Source: Verrucomicrobiota bacterium
Lineage (GTDB): Bacteria; Verrucomicrobiota; Verrucomicrobiia; Limisphaerales; UBA9464
DNA length: 9,164 nt
NCBI GenBank assembly: GCA_947454295.1
Contig: CANGMO010000064.1
Location: forward strand, 1-9,164
Direction: 5' to 3'
Shown: positions 1 to 6,472 of the stretch, piece by piece
How positions within the stretch are numbered: position 1 is the first letter of the stretch
Layout: every line of letters begins with the position of its first letter
The notes under the pieces: generated by a model
Databases searched by the model: none
What the model saw: the letters and a program-made list of their open reading frames with translations, nothing else
What the model was told of the DNA's origin: nothing
Position numbers and translations under genes: made by a program

Positions 1-603
1 AGCGTTCAAGCGTCCGCGGGCGTGGGCGACCACCCGGCTGATTTCGCTAGGGAGGCGGCCGCCGTTGGTTTCGCAGAGGCAGATGACGTCAGCCCCGGCT
101 TTTTCCGCGGCCTGCCAGGTGGCCAGCGCGTATTCGGGTTCGTCATGGAATCCGTCGAAGCTGTGCTCGGCGTCGTACACCACCGTCTTTCCGTGATCCT
201 TCAGGTAGCGGATGGTGTCGGCGATCATCGCCAGGTTTTCGTCCGGCCGGACCCGCAGCACCTCCAGGACATGAAGGAGCCAGGTCTTGCCAACCACCGT
301 GACCACCGGGGTCTCGGCATCGAGGAGCATGCGGATTTGCTCGTCGTTCTCGACCGCCACGCCCTTTTTGCGGGTGAATCCGAACGAGGCAATCTTGGCA
401 TGTCTCCACTTCCGGCGACGGGCCTGCTGGAAGAATTCGAGGTCTTTCGGGTTGGATCCCGGCCACCCACCCTCAATGTAGTGCACGCCAAACTGATCGA
501 GCTTCTCCGCAATCCGGAGCTTGTCGGTCAGCGAAAAATTGATGCCTTCCCCCTGCGATCCGTCGCGGAGGGTGGTGTCGTAGATCTCTACCTGGGGTGT
601 CAT
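1..603 (-). CDS. cimA: Citramalate synthase, N-terminal 201 codons (cut by window edge)
   Basis: The minus strand reads open from an ATG at 603 to the window edge, giving the first 201 residues of an enzyme of the isopropylmalate/homocitrate/citramalate synthase family. Such enzymes condense acetyl-CoA with a 2-oxoacid; the citramalate branch uses pyruvate and opens the threonine-independent route to isoleucine. The N-terminus carries the family signature IYDTTLRDGSQGEG (residues 7-20, with the catalytic Arg13 and metal-binding Asp14), then a TIM-barrel start and YIEGGWPGSNPKD (42-54). The latter is typical of the CimA/LeuA-like group TIGR00977 rather than classical LeuA. Further in come VVYDAEHSFDGF and CLCETNGG, again typical of that group. 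Full members run to about 520-540 residues, so well over half is missing. There is no Shine-Dalgarno before the ATG; the start is set by the signature beginning a few residues in. The gene sits behind an apparent Ile-codon attenuator. 2-isopropylmalate synthase is the alternative, but the motifs favour citramalate synthase. Confidence 0.93.
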   Translation of the reverse strand, partial: MTPQVEIYDTTLRDGSQGEGINFSLTDKLRIAEKLDQFGVHYIEGGWPGSNPKDLEFFQQARRRKWRHAKIASFGFTRKKGVAVENDEQIRMLLDAETPVVTVVGKTWLLHVLEVLRVRPDENLAMIADTIRYLKDHGKTVVYDAEHSFDGFHDEPEYALATWQAAEKAGADVICLCETNGGRLPSEISRVVAHARGRLNA

Positions 604-616
604 GGGGTGTGGGGGG

Positions 617-653
617 AACAAAAAACCCCGTTCCGGTGGCGGAACGGGGTTTT
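617..653 (-). terminator. Intrinsic terminator/attenuator in the cimA leader
   Basis: A perfect 14-bp stem is formed by AAAACCCCGTTCCG (653-640 on the minus strand) and its complement (635-622), with a 4-nt loop (639-636). On the minus strand the stem runs into six U (625-620) and then GUU. No gene lies upstream on the minus strand for this to terminate, and no plus-strand gene ends here, so its place 16 nt before the cimA ATG makes sense mainly as a conditional terminator of the cimA leader transcript. The plus-strand reading also ends in TTTT, so some bidirectional activity is possible. Confidence 0.8.
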
Positions 654-669
654 CAGGAAAAACTCGTTC
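642..669 (-). promoter_or_regulatory. Putative antiterminator hairpin of the cimA attenuator
   Basis: On the minus strand GAACGAGTTTTTC (669-657) can pair with GAAAACCCCGTTC (654-642): 11 of 13 positions match. The innermost C-G pair cannot close the 2-nt gap, so the loop is really about 4 nt or more. The second arm is the upstream arm of the terminator stem, so the two hairpins exclude each other. The first arm begins within the leader stop codon. A ribosome at the stop would cover it and let the terminator form; a ribosome held at the last Ile codon (688-686) would leave it free and favour readthrough. The pairing is read directly; the switching is inferred. Confidence 0.55.
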
Positions 670-715
670 AGCGCCGGAAGGAGGCGATCTTCAGAATTCG
701 AATGCCAATGCCCAT
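668..715 (-). CDS. Putative isoleucine-rich leader peptide of the cimA attenuator
   Basis: A short minus-strand ORF reads MGIGIRILKIASFRR and stops (TGA, 670-668). Four of its fifteen residues are Ile (codons at 709-707, 703-701, 697-695 and 688-686), plus one Leu. The same frame is open further upstream: an ATG at 775 would give a 35-residue peptide that adds Val-Ala-Val just before the Met, so seven of thirteen residues in that run are branched-chain. Neither start has a convincing ribosome site; the ATG at 775 has AGAGGA 14 nt upstream, which is too far for a standard site. The stop lies 14 nt before the terminator stem in front of cimA. By analogy with ilv and leu leaders, ribosome stalling at Ile codons would report low charged tRNA-Ile. 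It could be chance coding in a non-coding leader, but the codon content, stop position and downstream hairpins fit together. Confidence 0.6.
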   Translation of the reverse strand: MGIGIRILKIASFRR

Positions 716-851
716 GACGGCGACCGGCGCGAGGCACGGGCGGAGGTCGTGGAGGGTTGGGCTGGGCGGGCGCATTGCGAACTGGGGGATCCTCTCAGAC
801 CGGGGGCGGCTCGGCAATGGCCAACTTTTGCGCTGGTGTTGGGCAGGATTA

Positions 852-857
852 AGCCTA
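852..857 (-). promoter_or_regulatory. Possible -10 element for the cimA leader
   Basis: The minus strand carries TAGGCT followed by TAAT, upstream of the leader ORF. The same hexamer serves as the likely -10 of the divergent FecR gene. No good -35 stands at the usual distance (TTGGCA is too close), so this is a weak call. Confidence 0.2.
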
Positions 858-934
858 TGAATGTCGCTGCCAAAGCATCTGAGGAATCCCCGCTCTCATG
901 AAGAGGGGATACCGGGATCAAAGGAAATAAGGCG

Positions 935-962
935 TTGACTTTTGACTCCCTCTGCCTAGGCT
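935..962 (+). promoter_or_regulatory. Probable sigma-70-type promoter of the FecR gene
   Basis: TTGACT (935-940) and TAGGCT (957-962) are separated by 16 bp, about 40 nt before the ATG at 1001. A second TTGACT lies at 942-947, seven bases on, but its spacing to TAGGCT is too short. The -35 is a near-consensus match and the -10 matches at the first, second and last bases. Confidence 0.5.
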
Positions 963-1000
963 CGCCGTGTCCGAAACTTAATTCCTCAAAAGGCTTTACC

Positions 1001-1675
1001 ATGAAGATGTTTGGCAGCTTTCCCCAATGGGTCAGCCTCTGCGCAGTGGCGGGATTCTCTTCCGTCGTTGGATTTGCCGCTCCCCAGACCGGGAATGCGA
1101 AGGTGACTGCGGTCACTGGCAACGTCCTGCTTGATTCGGCAGCCGCCAAAGTGGGCGATGTCGCCCAGGTCCAGTCCACGATTTCTACCGGCCCTGAGTC
1201 CAAGGCCAGTTTGTACCTCGGTGTGAATGGTCCTGACGTCAACGTTCTCGAGAACAGCAAGCTGAAGCTCGCTGAACTCACGTTCGACACCGCTGGTGCG
1301 GAACCGGTGATCACGACCAAGCTCGGCCTTACTGAAGGCACCGTGGAAGGCTACGTGAAGAAGACCAGCAAGGATTCTTCCTACACCGTCCAGACCCCGA
1401 CCACCACTGCGGCGATCCGCGGCACGGTCTACACCATCAAGGCCAGTGGTTCGGTGTTCGTCTGGGAAGGTTGCGTTGATGTTGGTTTCCGCGATCCGGG
1501 TTCCGCCCGCGTCTCGAACTTCAGCGTGTGCGCCAACCAGATGTTCGACCCCGGTGTCCCGGGCGTTGTCGATATCCCCGCTGGCACTCCCAAGCCCTCG
1601 CTCAACGTGACTGGGCAGAACCAGCAGCAGCCGGTTGGACCGAAGGCGTTCGTGTCGCCGGTCAAGTCCCGGTAA
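1001..1675 (+). CDS. Secreted FecR-domain protein
   Basis: This 224-residue protein begins MKMFGSFPQW and has a signal peptide with a hydrophobic stretch at about residues 11-26, probably cleaved near GFA-APQ. The mature part is a FecR-type beta domain (about 33-150), with the TGNVLLD opening and the hallmark TPTTTAAIRGTVY (132-144). The remainder (about 165-224) is a low-complexity tail rich in Pro and Gln. FecR domains occur in the periplasmic part of iron-signalling anti-sigma factors, but many stand-alone secreted versions have no proven role; this one has no anti-sigma or transmembrane part. The frame is open from 935, but that start would lie in the promoter, whereas the ATG at 1001 has AAAGG seven bases upstream and leads straight into the signal peptide. 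It precedes a CHASE2 cyclase, a recurrent pairing that suggests it feeds an envelope signal to that sensor, though this is inferred. Confidence 0.88.
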   Translation: MKMFGSFPQWVSLCAVAGFSSVVGFAAPQTGNAKVTAVTGNVLLDSAAAKVGDVAQVQSTISTGPESKASLYLGVNGPDVNVLENSKLKLAELTFDTAGAEPVITTKLGLTEGTVEGYVKKTSKDSSYTVQTPTTTAAIRGTVYTIKASGSVFVWEGCVDVGFRDPGSARVSNFSVCANQMFDPGVPGVVDIPAGTPKPSLNVTGQNQQQPVGPKAFVSPVKSR

Positions 1676-1702
1676 GCGTCGCCCAGCTCTGCTGAGCCAA
1701 TC

Positions 1703-1740
1703 ACCCAGGCCAACTTCGGTTGTCCTGGGTTTTTTGTTTT
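1703..1740 (+). terminator. Intrinsic terminator after the FecR gene
   Basis: ACCCAGG (1703-1709) pairs with CCTGGGT (1724-1730), and CAAC (1711-1714) with GTTG (1719-1722), around a UUCG tetraloop. There is one C/U mismatch in the stem. The stem is followed by TTTTTGTTTT. It is a strong terminator by appearance, yet the next gene in the same direction starts 2 nt after it, so some readthrough or an internal promoter must supply that gene. Confidence 0.88.
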
Positions 1741-1741
1741 T

Positions 1742-4102
1742 GTGCCCCGCCTGCCGTCAGTGTCTTGGAGTCGTTCCCCGCTCTGGGTTGGATTCGGAGT
1801 GGCGATTCTCGGGACATTGTTGATGGCTGCATCAACGCTGGTGGAGCGGCGCCAGGTGTTCCTGCAGAGCCGGGAGGGACTGCCTTCCGTGCCCGTCCGC
1901 GGGGCGCGATGGGTGGGCTGGTTGCACAAGCGGGATCTACTGCTTGGGCTGGAGCAGACGCTGTTTGACTGGCGCGTGCGCCAAGCTGCTGGGTACGCCC
2001 CTCCGCTGGCGCCCGAGCTTGCCCTGGTGGTGGCGGCTGAAAACACCGTGCAGAGTCTGCGGCTGGGGTATCCACTCCAGGAATCGGTCGGGTTGCTCTT
2101 TCCCCGACATATCTACGGGCGGATCCTTCGCGAGCTCACCGCGGAAAAGGCGACCGCCGTCGCCTTTGACGTGCTTCTGCCGGACGACCGACCGGATCAT
2201 CCCATGGTTTCCGAAGGCGGGACGAATCCGCCGGTGGCTTCGGATGAGTTTTTCGCCCGGCAGATCCGGGCCCACGGACAGGTGGTGCTGGCCTCGCTTC
2301 CAGACCTCCCTCCCGCCCCGAGATTTCGAAGTGTGGCGCGCGCTTTGGGTGAAGTGCACTCCCCTCGCGACAAGGATGGTGCCGCCCGCCGGGTTCGAGC
2401 TTTCGTCGATTGCCGGTTTTTCGGCACCCAGGTTTTGAATTTTGCCACCCGCCGGGGATTGATTGTCGCGGACGGCGCTCCTGGAACCTTGCGATTGCAC
2501 CATCCGGCAGAGGAAGGGGAACTCGTCCTGCCGGTGGCCACCAATGGCACCGTAGCACTGCCGCTTGGCGGCGCTCGAATCGCTGTGCCGGCCTATGAAT
2601 TCAGGCGGGTGTGGCACATGGGAATCGTTCTCGCAGCGATGCAACTCGGGTTGGATCTTGAGCACGCGGAGGTGCTCCCGGATCGAATTCGTTTGCGGGG
2701 TCCGAACGGGCTTCTCCGCGAGATTCCGGTCGATGCCGGGCGGAGTTTCCCCGTGGACTGGTCTGTGGGCTGGCGGCAGATCCCGCATGACCGGATTCGG
2801 ACGATTGAGTCGGTCTTGAAAATGGATCTGGACCGTCAGGCGGGATCCAAGCCCGAGGGCGGCGATCCCTTCGCCGGCCGGTTGGTGATTCTCGGATCGG
2901 TGCTGAACGGAAGTAATCTCTCCGACCAGGGCCCGACGCCCCTGGATCCGAATGATTACCTGGTCAGCACCTATGTGAACGTCGCCAATTCGATGCTGCA
3001 GGATCGATTCGTCTGGCGCCTGCCACTGCCGGCGGAGTTGGCCGTGCATGTCGGGCTTTCGTTGCTGGCCGCCTGGATGACCTGGCGGTTGCGGACTTTG
3101 CTCGCCGAGGGGGCCATGCTGGTCCTGGTTCTTGCCTATCTTGGGGCGGCTGGTTGGGCCTACGTGCACTACCGTCTCTGGCTGCCGATCGCCTACCCGG
3201 TCCTGACCGGACTTGGGGTTAATCACGCGGTCATGCTGACCTGGCGGTTAATGTTCGAGCAGCGCGAACGACACCGGGTTCGTTCGGTATTCGCCAAGAT
3301 CGTCTCGCCCGAGGTGGTTCAGGAGCTGCTCCGGGCCGAACGGCTGGGGTTGGACGGGTCACGCCGGGAGATGACGGTGTTCTTTGCCGACGTGCGTGGT
3401 TTCACCGAAATGACCGATGCGGTTCAGGCAGCCGCAGAACTCCAGGCGACGGAGCAGAGACTGGCGCCGGATCAGGCGACGGCTTTGTTTGAACGGCGAG
3501 CCGGCGAGGTCCTTGAGACGGTGAACCTCTATCTCGCCACCATTGCCGACGTGGTGAAGCTGCACCAGGGGACGCTCGACAAGTACATCGGCGACTGCGT
3601 CATGGCCTTTTGGGGGGCCCCCGGAGTCGATGAGTGGCACGCCGTGCGATGCGTCAATGCGGCGATCGATGCGCAGCAGGCGATTGATCAGTTAAATGTG
3701 CGGCGTGCCGAACTGAACCGTCTCCGAAGTGCGGAAGCCGCCGCGCGCCCGGAAGTGCCGGCCCCCTCGCCGCTGCCGCTCCTGGCGCTCGGTACCGGCA
3801 TCAACACGGGGACGATGACCGTGGGTCTCATGGGCAGCGAGGCGCATATCCTCAACTACACGGTCTTTGGCCGTGAGGTGAATCTAGCGTCACGCCTGGA
3901 GGGCGTCTCAGGTCGCAGTCGAATCGTGATTGGCGAAGCCACGCACGCGCACCTGACGCGTCATGCCCCTGAACTCGCCGCGCTGTGCACCTTGCTTGAA
4001 CCCGTGACGGTGAAGGGATTCCGCCAGCCGGTGAATGCCTATGAGGTGGATTGGAAAAAGGCCGGCCCCGCCGATGTTCGGCTGCGCCGGTTCAAGGGAT
4101 GA
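1742..4102 (+). CDS. CHASE2-domain class III adenylate cyclase, membrane sensor
   Basis: A 786-residue membrane enzyme predicted to make cAMP from ATP. Layout: a transmembrane helix (about 13-31); an extracytoplasmic CHASE2 sensor (about 60-400) with FDWR (75-78), PRHIYGRIL (121-129) and AFDVLLPDD (141-149); three helices (about 429-500); then a cytoplasmic class III cyclase domain. Catalytic residues are present: metal Asp550 in FFADVRGFT, Asp618 in DKYIGDCVMAFWGAP, base-selecting Lys614 and Thr707 (NYTVFGREVN), and the transition-state pair Asn714 and Arg718. The Lys/Thr pair is that of class IIIb adenylate cyclases. About 25 extra residues lie between the first metal site and the helix before DKYIGD, and a Pro/Ala-rich loop follows the second. 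The start is uncertain: GTG 1742 abuts the terminator U tract, and GTG 1760 would also keep the first helix. Likely partner of the FecR protein upstream. Confidence 0.93.
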   Translation: MPRLPSVSWSRSPLWVGFGVAILGTLLMAASTLVERRQVFLQSREGLPSVPVRGARWVGWLHKRDLLLGLEQTLFDWRVRQAAGYAPPLAPELALVVAAENTVQSLRLGYPLQESVGLLFPRHIYGRILRELTAEKATAVAFDVLLPDDRPDHPMVSEGGTNPPVASDEFFARQIRAHGQVVLASLPDLPPAPRFRSVARALGEVHSPRDKDGAARRVRAFVDCRFFGTQVLNFATRRGLIVADGAPGTLRLHHPAEEGELVLPVATNGTVALPLGGARIAVPAYEFRRVWHMGIVLAAMQLGLDLEHAEVLPDRIRLRGPNGLLREIPVDAGRSFPVDWSVGWRQIPHDRIRTIESVLKMDLDRQAGSKPEGGDPFAGRLVILGSVLNGSNLSDQGPTPLDPNDYLVSTYVNVANSMLQDRFVWRLPLPAELAVHVGLSLLAAWMTWRLRTLLAEGAMLVLVLAYLGAAGWAYVHYRLWLPIAYPVLTGLGVNHAVMLTWRLMFEQRERHRVRSVFAKIVSPEVVQELLRAERLGLDGSRREMTVFFADVRGFTEMTDAVQAAAELQATEQRLAPDQATALFERRAGEVLETVNLYLATIADVVKLHQGTLDKYIGDCVMAFWGAPGVDEWHAVRCVNAAIDAQQAIDQLNVRRAELNRLRSAEAAARPEVPAPSPLPLLALGTGINTGTMTVGLMGSEAHILNYTVFGREVNLASRLEGVSGRSRIVIGEATHAHLTRHAPELAALCTLLEPVTVKGFRQPVNAYEVDWKKAGPADVRLRRFKG

Positions 4103-4108
4103 AATCCG

Positions 4109-4122
4109 GACGGAAATCCGTC
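4109..4122. terminator. Weak hairpin in the convergent gap
   Basis: GACGG (4109-4113) and CCGTC (4118-4122) form a 5-bp stem with an AAAT loop inside the 22-bp gap between two convergent stop codons. There is no U tract in either direction, so it is at best a weak bidirectional terminator. Confidence 0.25.
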
Positions 4123-4124
4123 GC

Positions 4125-4925
4125 CTAGCGGTTGTCGCCGTCTATCAGGCTGCCGAGTCCGCCGAGCAGGGATCCTTCTTCGCGCGAGCGGCCTCCCTGA
4201 TGACGGGCGGCGGCGTAGAGTCGGTCCGCCAGCCGGCTCAGCGGCAACGACTGAAGCCAAATTCGCCCCGGCCCGCGCAGCGTGGCGAAGAACAATCCCT
4301 CGCCGCCAAAAAGTGCCGACTTGATCCCGCCGACAAACTGGATGTCGAAATCCACCCCTGAGGTGAAGGCGACCACGCATCCGGTATCCACCTTCACCAC
4401 CTCACCCGGCGCCAGATCACGGCTGATCAGGGTGCCACCGGCATGGATAAACGCGTGGCGATCCCCCTGGAGGCGTTCCATGATGAAGCCTTCGCCGCCG
4501 AACAGTCCGGCCCCGATCTTCTTGTTGAACGCAATGCCGACGGAGACGCCCTTGGCGGCACAGAGGAACGCATCTTTCTGGGCGATCAATTCGCCGCCGA
4601 TTTCCGCCAGGGGAATGGGCACGATTTTGCCCGGGTAGGGGGCTCCGAACGCCACCCGACGGCGCATGGAGGTGCGATTTTCGAAGACCGTCATGAACAG
4701 CGACTCACCGGTGAGCAGACGCCGACCGGCGCTCATCAGAGTGCCCATGATCCCCTGGCTGGATGCCGATCCGTCGCCCAGGATGGCATCCATGGAGATG
4801 CCGTCGTCCATGTACATCATGCCGCCGGCCTCGGCGACGACGGCCTCGGAGGGGTCCAGGGTGATCTCGACGAATTGGAGATCGTCGCCATGGACCGTGA
4901 AATCGAGCTGCTGCATGGAAGGCAT
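4125..4925 (-). CDS. TIGR00266 / AIM24 family protein
   Basis: This 266-residue protein belongs to the TIGR00266 (DUF124, AIM24) family, which has a beta-rich fold related to the tryptophan-RNA-binding attenuation protein and no settled bacterial function; the yeast namesake is a mitochondrial protein. Family features are the opening segment EAVVAEAGGMMYMDDGI (residues 27-43), repeated Gly-rich turns (GLFGGEGFIMERLQG and ALFGGEGLFF), and a VKVDTGCVVAFTSGVDFD strand. The C-terminal 30 residues are Gly/Arg/Ser-rich. The length fits the family. Start choice: the frame is open to 4970, but family members begin close to the first beta strand, so ATG 4925 or ATG 4916 (three codons later) is likely; neither has a Shine-Dalgarno. 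It is convergent with the cyclase and shares a strand with the secreted protein upstream, 179 bp away, so they may or may not be cotranscribed. Confidence 0.87.
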   Translation of the reverse strand: MPSMQQLDFTVHGDDLQFVEITLDPSEAVVAEAGGMMYMDDGISMDAILGDGSASSQGIMGTLMSAGRRLLTGESLFMTVFENRTSMRRRVAFGAPYPGKIVPIPLAEIGGELIAQKDAFLCAAKGVSVGIAFNKKIGAGLFGGEGFIMERLQGDRHAFIHAGGTLISRDLAPGEVVKVDTGCVVAFTSGVDFDIQFVGGIKSALFGGEGLFFATLRGPGRIWLQSLPLSRLADRLYAAARHQGGRSREEGSLLGGLGSLIDGDNR

Positions 4926-5029
4926 GGTGGGTAGGTGAGTGAGGCGGTTTCGAGTGACCGGCGAAAGCACCCTGGAATGACAGGGCAGGTTTCACCGACT
5001 TTCTGACATCGAAACGGCAATCACCGTCT

Positions 5030-5054
5030 CCGGGCAAGTGGAGGGTTTGCCCGG
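5030..5054. repeat. Inverted repeat between two minus-strand genes
   Basis: CCGGGCAA (5030-5037) and TTGCCCGG (5047-5054) form a perfect 8-bp stem with a 9-nt loop, about 50 bp after the stop of the secreted-protein gene. A second, weaker pair AGGGAA/TTCCCT lies at 5071-5092. Neither is followed by a U run on the minus strand, so terminator function is only possible. Confidence 0.4.
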
Positions 5055-5104
5055 GAATTCCAGCCCGCGGAGGGAAGCTCGCGCGGTTCCCTGCACGGTG
5101 CCGG

Positions 5105-5749
5105 TCAGGGAACGGCGGTGACCCGGAGGTCGTCAAACCGGATCGGGGTGCCGGCGAAAGGCATTCCCCACGCCCCGGCTTTGCCGGCGGGTTGGAGGGC
5201 GCTTTCGTCGTAGGTGAGAAGGGGCTGAGCTGGCTCGGCTGCGCCCGCCGCCCAAGCCCGTCCCTCCACTCGGAACCCACCAGCAGTGCTTTTTGCGATG
5301 CGGAGACGAAGCTCGGCCCATTCACCGCTCTTCCAGTCAAAGGGAACACTGGCCACGGACGTATCCCCCTTTAGCAGCTCGAGGGCTTTCTTAGCCGGGG
5401 AGACCTGGAGGCGGTAGCCGCTCGCGCCATTAAGCCCGACGGCAAAGGTGGGGAACTTGCGACCCTGGCGGGTGCCGAGAATGCGGGCGGACACCTCGAC
5501 GCCGCTCTGGTTCGAGGGGCCGAATAGGAATCCATAGCTCTCCAGCGGGGCGCCGGGCAGCTCCAGGAACCGGTTCCCGCCGTCCTCCTTGACCGCGAAT
5601 TGGCCGTCGAGGATGAGCAGATCTTCGGGCTGGGATCCGGGGGCGGCCGCGGTGAAGTCTTGTTGGTAGAGCGGCGCGGCCGAGGCGGCAACGGTGAGCA
5701 GGGAGGCGAGGGCGCACCGGCGAAGAAGGGCGGCAATGGAGGAATCCAT
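5105..5749 (-). CDS. Secreted protein, probable concanavalin-like beta-sandwich, function unknown
   Basis: I do not recognise this as a named gene. From ATG 5749 it encodes 214 residues opening MDSSIAALLRRCALASLLTV, an arginine-containing start followed by a hydrophobic core and an AASAAP cleavage region: a typical Sec signal peptide. The rest alternates strands and turns in the style of LamG/concanavalin-like or DUF1080-like domains: QDF near the N-terminus, a GNRFLELPGAP strand, a YRLQV strand, then SGEWAELRLRI and a final IRFDDLRVTAV strand (as in IDDVRV endings of such folds). No catalytic residues can be assigned. The frame extends to 5824, but the extra 25 residues would place Pro-rich sequence before the signal peptide and run close to ubiX, so 5749 is preferred. 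It is divergent from ubiX with a 95-bp gap. A carbohydrate-related role is only a guess from the fold. Confidence 0.75.
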   Translation of the reverse strand: MDSSIAALLRRCALASLLTVAASAAPLYQQDFTAAAPGSQPEDLLILDGQFAVKEDGGNRFLELPGAPLESYGFLFGPSNQSGVEVSARILGTRQGRKFPTFAVGLNGASGYRLQVSPAKKALELLKGDTSVASVPFDWKSGEWAELRLRIAKSTAGGFRVEGRAWAAGAAEPAQPLLTYDESALQPAGKAGAWGMPFAGTPIRFDDLRVTAVP

Positions 5750-5844
5750 GGGGAAAACCGTAGGCGGGGGATGGACGGAGGGCAACCGGGGTTCATTCGG
5801 GCGGGTTGACTGGAATTCGTTCAAGTCCGGGGCATAGTGCGGCC

Positions 5845-6402
5845 ATGCGACTCCTGGTTGCCGTCACCGGCGCAAGCGGTTCCCTCTACGCACAGCGGCT
5901 GCTCGATCAGCTCGATCCCGGGCAGCACGAGGTGCATGTCATCCTCAGCCAGTACGCCCCCGCGGTGCTGGCCGAGGAACTGCCAAACGGCTTGGTGCTG
6001 CGCGAGGGCGTGCAACAGCACAGCCTGCGGTCGATGAACCTCCCGTTCGCGAGCGGATCCAATCCGCCCGATGCGATGATCGTAATCCCCTGCAGCATGG
6101 GGACGCTTGGACGCATTGCCCATGGCCTGAGTTCCGATTCCTTGCTGCGGTGCGCCGATGTGATGCTGAAGGAGCGGCGCATGCTGTTGTTGGTTCCCCG
6201 CGAGACGCCGCTCTCCCTGATCCATGTTCGCAATTTTGAATTGTTGCTGCAGGCGGGGGCTCGGATTCTGCCAGCCAATCCGTCGTATTACACCCGTCCC
6301 CAGACGGTGGAACAGGTCGTCGATACCGTCGTGGCACGGGTGATGGACCATCTCGGACTGCCCCACACGCTGGCCGCCCGATGGAAGGACGAGCCGGAGT
6401 GA
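5845..6402 (+). CDS. ubiX: Flavin prenyltransferase, UbiX family
   Basis: A 185-residue member of the UbiX/Pad1 flavoprotein family, which joins a dimethylallyl group to FMN to make the prenylated flavin cofactor of UbiD-type decarboxylases. Seen in the protein: the nucleotide-binding start VAVTGASGS (5-13), the conserved IPCSMGTLGRIAHGLSSDSL (81-100), RCADVMLKERR (102-112), VPRETPLS (117-124) for phosphate binding, and a PSYYTRP segment (146-152). Length is normal. The ATG at 5845 is chosen because the Rossmann-like strand begins at residue 3; the frame extends to a TTG at 5806 with no sensible added sequence. A UbiA-family gene follows 70 bp later. In organisms that make menaquinone by the futalosine route, UbiX-, UbiA- and UbiD-like proteins (MqnM, MqnP, MqnL) act together, so this may be the mqnM homologue. 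Confidence 0.93.
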   Translation: MRLLVAVTGASGSLYAQRLLDQLDPGQHEVHVILSQYAPAVLAEELPNGLVLREGVQQHSLRSMNLPFASGSNPPDAMIVIPCSMGTLGRIAHGLSSDSLLRCADVMLKERRMLLLVPRETPLSLIHVRNFELLLQAGARILPANPSYYTRPQTVEQVVDTVVARVMDHLGLPHTLAARWKDEPE

Positions 6403-6472
6403 CCCTGCCCCGATTCCGGATTTCATTTCCATTCGGTGCCGGTGCGGGAACCTGACAGACTGCCGCCCCACG

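Noticed and set aside
22..717. Plus-strand open frame of 231 codons
   Set aside because: It is the antisense shadow of cimA and the attenuator; the minus strand carries clear family motifs.
935..1000. Longer start for the FecR protein
   Set aside because: It would put the start codon on the -35 element and add 22 residues before a complete signal peptide.
691..1341. Minus-strand open frame of 216 codons
   Set aside because: It overlaps the signal peptide and FecR domain on the other strand and has no recognisable motif; it also runs through the cimA leader in a different frame from the Ile-rich ORF.
1937..3226. Minus-strand open frame of 429 codons
   Set aside because: Long only because of GC-rich codon bias opposite the CHASE2 cyclase; its sequence is rich in Gln, Arg and Pro without domains.
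5806..5838. TTGACT (5806) with CATAGT (5833) as a ubiX promoter
   Set aside because: The spacing is 21 bp, too long for a normal promoter, and the -10 would lie only 6 bases before the ATG.
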